From: Gracilaria gracilis
Taxonomy: Eukaryota; Rhodophyta; Florideophyceae; Gracilariales; Gracilariaceae
Assembly: GCA_030374805.1 (NCBI GenBank)
Contig: JARGSG010000221.1
Span: forward strand, 62,001-126,000
Length of the DNA: 64,000 nucleotides
Direction: 5' to 3'
Below are positions 39,401 through 50,173 of this stretch, piece after piece (within the stretch, counting starts at the first letter, position 1; each line of letters starts with the position of its first letter). The position numbers were made by a program, and so were the translations under genes. The notes below the pieces were generated by a model that was not told where the DNA came from, did no database searches, and was given only the letters and a program-made list of their open reading frames with translations.

Positions 39401-42143
39401 GAGCTAATAGAGCAATTCATGTTCCTCGATGATGATGAGGAGGTGCCAACTGAACTTGTCCGAATTGAATTGGACCAGAGTCGCACGGACAGCACTACCA
39501 TGGAAAACATCGGAAGGGACAAGGACAATGACAATTGTCTGCCTGGAGATATGGGTTGTGATGCACACCTTGTAACTGAAGAGTACCCAGTTGATGACTA
39601 CTTCAAAGCGGCAGTCATTGCGTACTTCAGGAGCTTACCACTGAATACCCCTGGGCAAGACGTCATAAGGGAGGTTCGTTTTATTGGCGAGAGCATGGGA
39701 TACAATTTGAAGTGTAGGACTTCCATCTTTATTGGCCACAAAGAAGTGAATCGGAGTACTGGGATGGCCGACGATAGAAGGGTCCTTAAGAAATGTATAC
39801 TTAAGTGTAAATGGAGAGAAGAAAAAAGAGCTTGTGAGTTCTCTCTAACTATTAAGGCATTGACTCCAGAGAGAGACGACGAAGGGAAGTCATATGTGGG
39901 GGACTTCCGGGATGCAAGACATTCTCATCCGCCTTCGTCAACCAGAGCCGGCATCAGGTTCTTGCCACCGAAGATGCGTAGAGAAGCCCTACGCATGGGA
40001 AACCAGTTACATTTCTCACTTGCAGATACCATTAGGTATCTGCAGGAAAAGTATGACATTGTCATAAACCCGAGATCTGTTCGTAAAATGATTGGGTATG
40101 GACGTGGAATTAGTAATCCGAAGGATCTTGAATGTACAAAGCTTTTCAAGGAGCTCGTCGCGTTGCACGAAGAAGACGTTCAAAATAGATAGTGCATCAC
40201 TCATGACGAGGAAGGAAGAATGGTTTCCGCATGTTGGGCATTTGCAGAATGGATAGAGGACTACAAAGCATTTGGAATCGTGCCTGGTGTGTCTATTGAT
40301 TGTAAGGCGGTCGCAAATCGTTACGGGTTCCCGCTCATAACAATCAATGGCCGTTCTAATGACGGCTTTTTTCTCACGTTTTTTATGGGCTTTATAGGTG
40401 GTGAAGCGGAGGAGAACTTCAGGGATGTGCTAACTCAGTTCAAATCATTTATCCCGGTCTCGCCAGCCATTATTACAATGGATCAGAGTGCAGCTTGCAT
40501 AGCTGCGACAGAGACTGTGTTTGAAAAGTCGTGTATTTTACTTGACGAGTGGCACTTAAACCAAAATCAAATGAAGAACGTCACTGCCTGGTGCGCCAAA
40601 ATTGCACGACTTAGTTGGTGCGATGAAATGTCCAGGGACCTTTTCAACGTTCGACGATCGAAGACACTTTCTATTTTCGCAGAACGGCGCCACGACTTCG
40701 AAGAGAGATACTTGAAGCCATTCACGAACACGCTCCCTGCTTGGTACACTTATATCTACGTGAACCGACCGCAGTTGCTCATTCAGTGCTTTTGCATCAT
40801 TGCGGTCCCAAGGCAATACTTTTTCCAAGGAACAGGTTACACCGAAGCCTCGAATTCGGGCTACAGGGCTTATGTTCTATCCAAAAAGGTGCCGTTTAGT
40901 GATATACCAAGACAACTGTTGATGCTGACGCGCAAACGGGCAGAAGAATGCAAGGAGGCACGAATACGGTTAATGTCACCTTTAAGCTCCCGATACCGGT
41001 CCATTCGCAGTTTGCATGCTCCCGGTTCCAAATGAGATCCTCGACGAGCTCATTGCCGAATACACAAGCTATTCATTGGCAAAGTTCAGAGAGATAAGCA
41101 TTGAACCATCGAGAAACTATGCTGTTCAGCGTGCGTTTGTTTCGGACCTGGAAGGAGTGCAATGGCCTGAGCTACAACTCTCAAAAGGCTGTGCTATCCA
41201 TTCTGTAGCATGCTTTGATCTCACTTGGAGCTTCCATCTTATTCGTAAACTTGATTCAAGCAACCAACCTACTCCAGCACCACCGACACAACCTCTAAGG
41301 GTTCTGTTTGCTCGGAAAGTAAGTGAGAGCGAAGATGGAGGAGAGAGCGAATTAATCGCACGATGTGATTGCAAGAAAACAGAATCAATGGGATTCCCTT
41401 GTCATCACATTGTAAAGTGTGCGTTTGCATACAACGATTCTGTTCTCACTGAACCGGATTTGAGAGGAATCTTGGATGATTATATAGAAATCGAGACATT
41501 CTTTGACCCATATTGGCGCTCAAGTATTGACAGCATTTCATTCCAAGAGGTCTGAGACATTCGCAATATGTGCGGTTTGTTTGATATGACATCTTTGAAG
41601 AAGAAAATGGCTACGTGTTCTAGTGATTTGCACGATGTAGACATGGGTCTTCTTCTACATAAAACAACCGAACAAGAAGTCAGGAAGCAAGTGCAGTGGT
41701 CGGATAATTACGCCATCTTCAATCAAGTGCATCGGTTACTTGAAGGACTAGGTCCTCTCGCCGTTGAGAACTTTTGTGAGCTCCTGAAGGAAGCAAGGAA
41801 ACGACTGAGTAGAGGAGAAATAGTTACAAAGACAATTGTTCAGGAGTTCCCGATGATTGTCAATAATGATCAGAACAAGAATAATCATACTCATATATCA
41901 GATGAGGACAATCATGTAGCACTCCCTATACTGCTTCCTCCAAATCCCTCAAGAGTTAAGATAACGAAGAGGAAGAGGAGCTTCACAGAACAATTCAACA
42001 ATAAGAAGAAATCGAAAATGGGCATGGCAAGCAAGAAGTCTACAACGTATGGTGGCTCATTTAGCGATACGGCGACAGCATCTCAAGAAGGTGTCGTCAA
42101 TGCATGCCCACGCATAAGTACGGAACAAATCCATGCTGCTTAA
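36319..42143 (+). pseudogene. MULE-B gene: Ulp1-type protease fused to MULE transposase
   Basis: Exons are 36319-36622, 36709-38502 and 38572-42143. Introns of 86 and 69 nt have GTATGT donors and CAACAG/CATAG acceptors, and both keep frame. The second intron joins the protease half directly to the transposase half. Protease signature: His before the stop at 37175-37177, YFGDSY, and SDGYSCGCYVI. A helical linker follows, then a WRKY-GCM-like finger at the exon 3 start, a second finger (KCKWREEKRACEFSL to HSH), the MULE core (VSIDCKAVANRYGFPL, ITMDQSAAC, LDEWHLNQNQ) and a SWIM-like finger (CDCKKTESMGFPCHHI). Lesions: a frameshift near 37075, TAA 37175, TAG 40190-40192, a shift near 41020, TGA 41553-41555. 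Fewer than in MULE-A, so it is younger. Confidence 0.85.
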
Positions 42144-42689
42144 AGGATGGCTATTGATATAATTGAAAGTGTTCACCGTTAGTATTGGGTTGGATAGATT
42201 TTGAACTGTATTATTGTTAGCTTACATATCTTTCGAGGTGAAGATTGCGATTAAGCCTCTGCCGACGCTAGAAGGACAAAAAAGATGAACAAGACCCCAA
42301 TATGATGAATGAAAGCCATGATTTCTCAAGCCCTCCTCTATTAACGAAGGCTTGGCGTGGGAAAGATTAAATGAATGAATCTCGGTTGGCTTCTTACTTT
42401 CAGTGCTTAACCGGAGTACTATACGTAGATGATGAGTTAAACGCTACCCAATCGCAATGATGAAAGGAGTTTCGAAGTTTGAAATGAGGATGTTGATCTG
42501 TTTCTGGGAGAAGGCAAACTTCACCAGTTTCGCGTGAGAGGTAGTATAAGTGGTCCGTTGCGAGCAGATGAGGGGATGTGAAAGAAGAAGTCTCAATCGC
42601 TGTTACTATTAGAAAAGAAACATTCGGATCTCTCCTTATAATGCAACTGATAGCAGAATGGACACAGTTCTCAGAATTATCGTTATTTA

Positions 42690-43700
42690 GATCTCTCCGT
42701 CATGGTCTGCGGTCGACGTGCATCGCGTTCAGCAGCCTTCCTTGATTTGTCGTCCATTCCCAGCAACTGTTTCGTGTGCGTGTTTTCTATTTTAGTTGGT
42801 GCCTTGTTCATCCTGCGATACGTCTCATTCATTTTGAGTGCGGCTATACTCTGTTACATTGCAGTTCCTTCCAATTTCATGTCAAGCTTCTATCCTGAGT
42901 GGCATCCGCTGGAGATCATAAGTCGCGGGGACTCAAATTGTTGTGCTAGAAACTTTGCCATGGGTACTGCATTAAGTCAAACTACTGCACACACTCGCCG
43001 TCTTCCAGCAGTGCTCTCTTCTTGAGCACCTGAATTGCAAATGCCAGACAGTCCACTTCCTTCTCCGCCTGTTTCTGCACACTTTAAATCACGCGTTACA
43101 GTTCGTCCACCTGCGCGCGCGGGCCCTCGTGCTTCATCTCCGTCAGGGCCAGCTCGCCTATTCGTGTTGAAAGAACGGCACCTTCCTGAGCCGCCTCAAA
43201 TTTACAGGCCATCAGCAACCTGGCGTGCCTCTTCTTTTCCAAGTTGCCTTATACCGCTTCAAGCCACGACAGCGTGCGCGCCGAGATGCAAGCAGACATG
43301 CGTCGCCGCGCACCGGAGTGGTCAGTACAGAGCGCACACTACAGCGACGATGCTTCCTGCCGCCAGTCAGGCGCGTGTGTCGTCCTTGAAGCGTGCGACG
43401 CCGTCAGAAAAATGCTCTTTGAATGCAAGCTGCAAGCGCCGGACGCGAAGGCAAACCGGTGGCTCTGATGCGCTATTCTTGTCTGCGGGGTTCCAGACGT
43501 GTCTGTTGGCGTCAGGCTCTCGAAAAAAACTTGCGGCGGCAACTTATTGGACAACATCAATGCGGTGAAGCGGTTGGAGAGAATGATTGTGGACGCGCTG
43601 GATGATGGCCTTTTCTTGCTCCCTGGTCCACGATGGGGAACATTGATGATGGTAGTGCTCGTAGATGGTGGTCACGCAATTGCGAGAAGATACAGGCGTT
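42690..43700 (-). pseudogene. Decayed minus-strand gene of MULE-B (Myb-like/coiled coil)
   Basis: On the minus strand several same-direction segments read like protein but are broken by stops. One has a SANT-like start (SPSWTREQEKAIIQRV) followed by a charged run (RVRRLQLAFKEHF). Another is a coiled-coil-like stretch (FEAAQEGAVLSTRIGELALT). The last is a lysine-rich end (MNETYRRMNKAPTKIEN). Their order suggests a second, convergent gene that encoded a Myb-like protein. The plus-strand frames over the same bases look compositionally random. Confidence 0.35.
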
Positions 43701-43755
43701 ACGGTTTGGGTTTGAAAAGCGAGCCAGTTTTCAAGACACGCGCGCCAGTTTTCAA

Positions 43756-43972
43756 GACACAGGGGACGACTTGGGGTGAGTTTACTGGTACGGAAAATGA
43801 TATGTCTGAGCCCATGGGTGCTATGGGCCTAGAGCCTGAGCGCGGGGGAGCCATTGGCAGGGAGAGAATGGGCGCAGAAGGGGCCATGGTGATGGGTCTC
43901 AATGTCTGAGCCCACACTTCTGATTGGTTGTTAGTCTGACGTCGGCGACGTCGTGTCGATTGGGCACTTGCC
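43756..43972 (-). repeat. Right terminal inverted repeat of MULE-B
   Basis: The reverse complement of 36234-36450 with about three substitutions. An antisense frame at 43699-43917 is only the mirrored exon start. Confidence 0.92.
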
Positions 43973-43981
43973 CACTACCGC

Positions 43982-44191
43982 GCACCATCCCCCGCGACAC
44001 AAACCAGCGTTACTACCGCGCATACCCCTCGAACACTCCATGCTACGGTGACGTTCTACGTTACAATTTTAGTCCATAGGCGCACTCCTCGTCACCACAA
44101 CGGTGCAACCGCTCCTTCGTGACATAGTATCAGTCACTATGTTACTCTCAATACACATAAAACTCATATTTACATACGTCTCAAACCATTC
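43982..44191. other. Spacer after MULE-B
   Basis: No gene is seen. ACTACCGC, the core of both MULE target sites, occurs once more at about 44016. Confidence 0.5.
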
Positions 44192-45280
44192 TTAGTGACT
44201 CCATTGCTTGCTTTTGCGAGCCAGTAAGCAAACTGTTAACATCCGTGCCACTATCATTCCATTTAAAGAATCTTGAACGTCATTATGCTCGTCTCCTGAA
44301 GCTTCTAAACAACCATTAATATGAAGTACCTCTTTTGCCCAAAGTGGAGCATGAGATCGATTCATACCCGTGTGTTTTACACCACCGATTCCTTCAATTG
44401 ATTTTTGAATCTTAAAACGCATGTAAAAAGTCAGATATACATTCTCATCCCAACATCCAAAAACAGATCAAAAGACGTACCTTAATTGAAACGAATGCCA
44501 GTTTAAATACACTCAACGGAACAGAACGCGAAATGCTTTCAAGCAAATCCGGGATCGTTTCACAACTTTAAAGAATGCTGTGCCCTTTCATGTTGTTAGC
44601 TGCAGATTTGGCGATTGCTGATGCTTCGCTAATGCCCGTCGAAATTGCAGCAGTCCAAGCGTCTTTGAATTCTGCATCTGACCTGAACTCGTTGGTCTCT
44701 AATACTTTTCTCGAATACTCCTTCTTCAATGCCACGGTCGATCTGGACCTAGGATTCAGTGGGCAGCTCAACGGTGTAGAGCTGCAGAACGAGTTAAACT
44801 AAGCAAAAGTTTTCATTGCAAATTTTTAGCTTTTGTGAGTAGAGATAGGATGAACATGTACACGTACCATCATTTTTCGTATTCCTTCATGAGCTCTACC
44901 TTGTGCTTTTGAAGCAAAAATAAAGACTGTCATTGTGCTCTCCCCTTTTTGTCGATGTAATTTCAGGTTCGACGTAAGAAAACTCTCTACATCACTTGCG
45001 CTAACTATGATACTTGCACCACGCTGCATCCATTCATCTGGGTCCAGCAAATCGTTAAGTCTTGATCCAACGTAAAACAAGTTCTCTCCGCGATTAACAT
45101 CAACAAATTCAATGCAACACAGACAACGCACATATTCCTGTCCACAAACGTGGCGTCAGTTTCAATTTCAAGAGATGCAGAATTAATCCAGAAAACGTAC
45201 GTATAAAAGTTAAGCATTCTGTTTTGAAGGACAACACTCCTTAGAGGCGATTTGAGATACTTAGTTAACTTCCGCATCAT
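44192..45280 (-). pseudogene. Multi-exon gene of unknown function with one in-frame stop
   Basis: Minus-strand exons: 44868-45137, 44481-44798 and 44192-44410. GTACGTG and GTACGTC donors and TTGCTTAG/TTTTAAG acceptors join them in frame. A first exon at about 45197-45280 (MMRKLTKYLK start) is likely, but its donor is unsure: GTACGT gives the wrong phase, and GTTTTC would fit. The encoded text is protein-like throughout (ENLFYVGSRLNDLLDPDEW; TMTVFIFASKAQGRAHEG) and ends SKQWSH. A TAA at 44568-44570 interrupts exon 3, with good coding on both sides. I know no homologous family. Probably a host gene, freshly disabled or with an unrecognised splice there. Confidence 0.55.
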
Positions 45281-45587
45281 GTGTTAGTAGATATATATGA
45301 GCTACACCGCTATTAGCGTGTCGCCTCGCTGAAGACAAACTGACAAAAACAACGCACAAAAAAAGAGCTCATTGCGAGTAGTGACCGGTCAGTGACCAGC
45401 CGGTGACTGGTACGTGGCCAGGTCTCCAGAGTACCTACCTGTACACAACACCATGTCCTTATCCGCCCTTTTGGGTCCGGTGCTTCCGTGTCTAGATATG
45501 TGACTCGCAGGGCCTGTCCTTATCAGACGGTAAGAATAGCATCCTCTGCGCGAATGGTACATTCAACATTCTGCCCTGCATTCAAGA
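45281..45587. other. Intergenic between divergent genes
   Basis: It lies between the starts of a minus-strand and a plus-strand gene, so it is a shared promoter region by position. A short cluster of overlapping GTGAC/ACCGG repeats occurs near 45384-45415. Nothing else is seen. Confidence 0.45.
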
Positions 45588-46289
45588 ATGTCCTCCTCGA
45601 AGCCGATAAGCAAGACCGATCTTTTCCACAAGTATCACTTTGGACATTTTGACAGCGAGGATGCACGAAACCAGTTTAAAAAATTTCTTGAGCGGAAAAC
45701 AAACACCGCAGTACCCCCAATGCTAGAGGTACTCATTGAAAGCTATCACACTTTTCTACATAGCATTGAATCAAACCAACACCAACGAAATGGGAATCAG
45801 AGGCATCAAAGTATTGCTTTTGGATCCAAGAAAAAAGATGGTGAAGAAGACTGGTACTACGAAGCAAATGAATGTGACATGGCAGCTGGAGGATTCTTTG
45901 AAAACAAAGGTTGCTTTTCTTCTGTTGTTCACGACATGCTACGCTTATTATCTTGCATTTCGATCAAGAAGAAGCGTTTTGTCGCCCGCTCGTTAACGAA
46001 ACATCATTCGAGACGTCTCGAGAAGTGGCGCACGAATATCGACACATTTTTCGACGACTTGGATAAACTCAAGAACGTATACTACGGACGGTGCAAGAAG
46101 CGTAAGCGAGGTAGACGGGGAGGACGACGTGAGGCTAAAAAGAGAGTTGCAATGGAAAGAAGGGAGGCTAAGAGAGAACAGATGGAGAGAGCGAATGGCA
46201 CTGGTGGAGACTTAGATGACTCTTCGGACGGCGAGAGTGACACTGATTCATTGGAATTCGATGGTAACGATAGAGAAGGCACTCTGTAA
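45588..46289 (+). CDS. Hypothetical protein, 233 aa, basic patch and acidic tail
   Basis: It begins at ATG 45588 and is uninterrupted. The N-terminal 150 residues look folded and helical (LIESYHTFLHSIESNQHQ; VVHDMLRLLSCISIKKK). A dense Lys/Arg stretch (KKRKRGRRGGRREAKKR, near residue 170) could act as a nuclear or nucleolar signal, and a Ser/Asp/Glu tail follows. I recognise no family. The stop overlaps a donor-like CTGTAAGT, so a further exon is possible. It could be a host gene or the first ORF of the transposon-like remnant that follows on the same strand. Confidence 0.45.
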   Translation: MSSSKPISKTDLFHKYHFGHFDSEDARNQFKKFLERKTNTAVPPMLEVLIESYHTFLHSIESNQHQRNGNQRHQSIAFGSKKKDGEEDWYYEANECDMAAGGFFENKGCFSSVVHDMLRLLSCISIKKKRFVARSLTKHHSRRLEKWRTNIDTFFDDLDKLKNVYYGRCKKRKRGRRGGRREAKKRVAMERREAKREQMERANGTGGDLDDSSDGESDTDSLEFDGNDREGTL

Positions 46290-46479
46290 GTCCTGCATAT
46301 ATCTGTTGGAGCAGCGGCTTTTCGAGAAGCCAAGCGCCCTAAACGTGATCTTTATGACACGAAGCGACACTGTTTGGACCTTTCGCCATATGCTTCGCTG
46401 CTGCGCCTGGATTGCACAATCATAACCAGTTTAATTTTCATCCCATCCATTTGAATAGTGGACATCATGTAAAGTATCA

Positions 46480-46870
46480 GGTCGTTATGAAGCGACCCGG
46501 GACTCATAAATTCGATCCTTCGTTACTAGAGGTTCCTCGTGATGTCGATTGGGATGCCGCTTTGGGAGATGACCGACCAACCTGTCCCGTTGAATGGGTC
46601 GAGAGCGAGCATCCGTTGTTTGTTCTGTATACAAATCAAAGTACTGTAATGCAAAACGGTGTTGCTCACACCACTGCTGGATATATGAGTTATGCTGCTA
46701 CAAGCATTAATAAACTTTTGATTATCAAATCGATGATGTGCTCTTTTCAGCTTCAGATTGCTACTGGATTACAGGACATTCTTATGTCACCTATGGTCCG
46801 CTTGTTAATAGTGCCACCCAGCTTTTGTATGAAGTTGTTCCCAATTATCCCACACCTGCCCCTCTTTAGC
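46480..46870 (+). pseudogene. Acetyl-CoA synthetase fragment
   Basis: The frame from 46480 reads VMKRPGTHKFD, then EHPLFVLYT and NGVAHTTAGYMSYAATS. After a frameshift near 46720 it continues as WITGHSYVTYGPLVNSAT and VPNYPTPAPL. These are the conserved AMP-binding segments of acetyl-CoA synthetase, equal to about residues 230-350 of the ~650-residue enzyme. The glycine-rich ATP loop is mutated (STVMQN in place of STGKPK). Only this central piece is present, so it is a gene fragment, not a whole decayed gene. Confidence 0.8.
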
Positions 46871-46883
46871 AAATAGTGGAGCA

Positions 46884-48108
46884 ATGCAAGGTACCGCAAC
46901 TGTAAATTGCTCTAACCGTCATCCGTGCGTCGAAAGAATCAAAAGATCCGGCTGCTGCCGACACCAATCCGAAAGCGGAGCAGGAGCCTGGGATTCGCGA
47001 GGTGATGATTTCTGTGTCATAGAGACTGACTGCATGCCCGGAGATGGCGCTCTTGATCCTACCTCAGCTTTAAGAGGCAGTGGAGAAGAAGCCTTGCAGC
47101 GAAATTGTTTCGAACTTGGGGAACTGCTTACCAAAGATATTGGTATACGTATCAATACTAAGATATATCGACTGATGCGGCACGCAGGAGACCATCTTCG
47201 CAACTTCGGATGTATTCGGAGAGGGGCAACGGATGCAAATGACACAATGCACAAGAAAACCAAACGAGCTTACACATCCTCCAACCGTAGACGTCTACTC
47301 ATCGCACTCAATTGCTTTCTGCCAGAACTTTCTATCCCGATGAAGAAGCAAACGCTTGTACCAAACCTACAGTAGGGTCTTACGTGAACACTCTTGCAAT
47401 GATATCAAGGGCACAATTGTGGAGGACCACGACTCTGATTATGAGCGGTGCACTCCACGTCATGAATCTGTGAGCCCTGCAGTGTTAGACCATTGCTCAA
47501 GAATCAATCAGCGCGGGATGCAAGCCCAAAACCTTCATGAATTTGTGCAGCTTGCTTGTTGCAAGAGGTACAATTGCAATGGAGTACACTACTTGAAGCA
47601 AAGAAGCGAAGTTCAGATCCAACGAAAGCCGAACAGCAGTGCTGCATTTGATGATCGCCTTGTAAGATACACTTTAGCCGCAGGTGAGAATGTAAGAAGG
47701 CAAAACCGCCGAGATGGTGTTCAGTATGTCCAGAATGGCACGTCACATATCGGTTTGGTTGAATCCTTCCTATTTCTTCCAAGGGTAGCAGCGGTGTGCG
47801 TCGCTATCATCAGAAAACTGACTTTCACGACCCCGGACGCCGGTAATCGAAACGTTACGGATGTATATAGCAACAAGAGATACCGATGTCTAGTCGGAGG
47901 AATTGGTGATGTTGCAATTGATTGCGTTCCTCTCTCTGACATTCAAGTTCCTCTGTTGATAGTCCCTGATCCATACTTTGTGGCCATGAAGTATGGGAAG
48001 GAACGCCGTTTCTGTGACCTTCCAGACACTGTTGAACACCGGAAGGGGGCCAGGTTTTTTCACGTTACTTTGTTCAAATTATGTTCGTTGCCGGAAGCAG
48101 CCTGTTAG
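46884..48108 (+). pseudogene. Transposase-like C-terminal remnant, family uncertain
   Basis: Two overlapping frames (46884-47375, 47356-48108) read as one broken protein. KIYRLMRHAGDHLRNFGCIR followed by ATDANDTMHKKTKR resembles the segment after the catalytic core in CACTA/Plavaka- or KDZ-type transposases, where His/Glu residues precede a K-rich stretch and tN motif. The second frame would then be the C-terminal beta-rich domain. I cannot see the catalytic core upstream; the acetyl-CoA synthetase fragment sits there instead. The class assignment is tentative. Confidence 0.35.
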
Positions 48109-48914
48109 GCTTTCCATCTTACCAATTGACTGAGCTTGATTGCATTCTATGAGATTGCCGCAGGTGAACCGCAGAACGTAAAACACTTCCTACCTCACAA
48201 TGGTAGCCAATCGATGGTATCTTCTTTGAACAAATAGTTTACTGGAGAGTTTAACGTCGCCCATTCTGCACGCCGGTTTGAATATTGAAGTAGAATATAC
48301 GACGAAGATGTTTTTTGAAATGATCTAGAATGTTGTGAATCCAAGGTTCAGGAAGTTGCGCGGTACCCAAAAATTTGACTTGAAAGCTGTAGGGGTGGAA
48401 GGAGTACCTCTGGCGTTGGCAAAGATCACTTAGGAGGTACAGCGTCACATTGCACATGACGACGATGCCATAAGAGGTCGAAGTGAGGGACAGAGCTACG
48501 AGCGAAAGCTCAAGCTCTTGGTCATTTGGGTCCTGCCACGCAAGCGCGGCAGGACCCAAGCTGTAGGGGACAAGAGAAGCGAGCAAGCAGTGGTGGCGAG
48601 GCTTTTGCAATTATAGCCCTGATTGTTTCGCAACTTCACGTTCTGGTGTCATTGTCAACGCTACTCTGCATGTAACATTGACACGTGGCATCTGACGTGT
48701 AAGAAAGGCACCTGTTTCCAGTCCAGGGAGATGTGTTGCCTGTTCCCGATGATACCCCTTGCGAGAGCGATTTTGATCACGCTGGCCAGCAAGAATTTGC
48801 GGGAATCTAGGAGAATCTCGTTGGGAAACGCGGGAATAAGCGATTCTAGGGCCATGCAGTGCCACACTTTGTTGCAATAGAGGACGATTGCAACGCTTTG
48901 ACAATGACAGGAAT
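48109..48914. other. Intergenic with a strong hairpin
   Basis: A perfect 12-bp inverted repeat (TTGGGTCCTGCC and its complement) lies at 48526-48559 with a 10-nt loop. Frames on both strands are short and without motifs. Confidence 0.6.
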
Positions 48915-49530
48915 AGACTACAAAAATACGGGCTCATTCCTCAACAACAGTTGAGCAACCTTTGCAACAGCGTAGAACAAGGAGCAATGCGCTTTCCGCT
49001 CATGCCTGAACGTGTATCGGAGACAGTTGAAGTGCTTCAAACGTTTGTTAACAGCTTCGTGCCTCGCACGGACGTAACCAAAAACCTCAGATTTCTACAG
49101 TCAGATTGAAAGCCTGTAGTCACGTCAGGATAACCAGCATCTGCTACAACACGTTCATAGGATTCCAAGCAGCGTTTCAATCGCTTTCGATAGATCAGTA
49201 GATCAGTCATTTCCCCGCAAGCAAAAAAACCATAAACCCGAAAAATGTTTGCGTTTTCAATTGCAACACCAACTTCATATCTTAGCCCTGCCCGCTTTAG
49301 CTTATGGCTGTACTATAGCGGGTTGAAAGGCGACGGCTCACTTATCAAACAATCAGTCCCATCAACAGAAATATTGTAGTTTGAGTATTCTCGTCCACAC
49401 AATCGCGCGTTCCAAAACATCTAATCATAGAAAACGTACAAAGTTTGCATTTGACAGCGCGTGAACGAAAACCCACACCCACTTGCGCCATGTCTTTGGA
49501 TTGCAGCATGCGAAAGCGCAAGAGACAACC
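48915..49530 (-). pseudogene. Harbinger-type DDE transposase remnant
   Basis: The minus strand gives, in order: TWRKWVWVFVHALSNANF; ISVDGTDCLISEPSPFNP; a stop at 49313-49315; YSHKLKRAGLRYEVGVAI; ERVVADAGYPDV; then after a frameshift RARHEAVNKRLKHFNCL and FRHERKAHCSLFYAVAK. VDGTD, ADAGY and RHE(A/T)VN are the D, D and E segments of a DDE_Tnp_4 nuclease. The stop replaces the tryptophan expected before YSHK. At least one stop and two frameshifts make it inactive. Confidence 0.75.
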
Positions 49531-50173
49531 TCGGTAGAGTAGACTTTCAGGGAAAAAAAGCGGCCAGAGCAGGTGCTTCGCTTCGCTATTCGATGGTAAT
49601 TGCGCCTTTACAGCCTCTCATATAGACGGCAGGACGGAGAGAGGTAGGCCAAAAATCCTCGAATCTGCCGCGAATCGAGAGGGGAAAATGTAGATTTTTG
49701 GCGGAGAGGGATGGCCGCAGCCAGACGAAATGATGCCAAGGACGGTGGCAGGGCCATATTAACCCTTTTGACACTAACAAAATGAGTCTATCAATGTAGA
49801 CTTAACATGTGAGCATGATTGGAGAACGAGAAGAACAAGTGGCTTACAACCTGCCACTTGTTCACTCAGCTTATGTCTACTCGTGTAACACATAGAGCTG
49901 TGTCACTTTCCACTCGCTGGAAGCAATATCTAAGATGCTACTGACCAATTGCAAACTTTAATTCCGTGCAAAGATCTTCCAATCACAATCTCTTCTGTCG
50001 GTAAATTAGGTAATGCGTACAGAACAATAATGTTTGCACCAAACATACAAACTGTTGCGCGTATGTTTGTGTAACATGCTCAACGCGCTACTGACTATTT
50101 TAAGTTGGAATACAAAGCCCCATTCAACCGCCAAACTAACCGGACACATATCCTCGTTCTCAACGTTCTGCCG

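Larger units (their letters stand above)
36234..43972 (+). mobile_element. MULE-B, complete Mutator-like element
   Basis: The 217-bp terminal inverted repeats (36234-36450, 43756-43972) begin GGCAAGTGCCCAATCG and show about three mismatches. The 9-bp target duplication is CACTACCGC (36225-36233, 43973-43981). The left copy overlaps the right target duplication of MULE-A, so MULE-B inserted directly against MULE-A. It carries a spliced Ulp1-protease/MULE-transposase gene with a few lesions, and minus-strand remnants of another gene. Confidence 0.93.

Noticed and set aside
43035-43568. 177-aa plus-strand ORF in MULE-B
   Set aside because: Its composition is Pro/Ser/Ala/Arg noise, and the opposite strand shows protein-like segments of a decayed gene.
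43699-43917. Minus-strand ORF at the right end of MULE-B
   Set aside because: It is the mirror copy of exon 1 carried by the terminal inverted repeat, not an independent gene.
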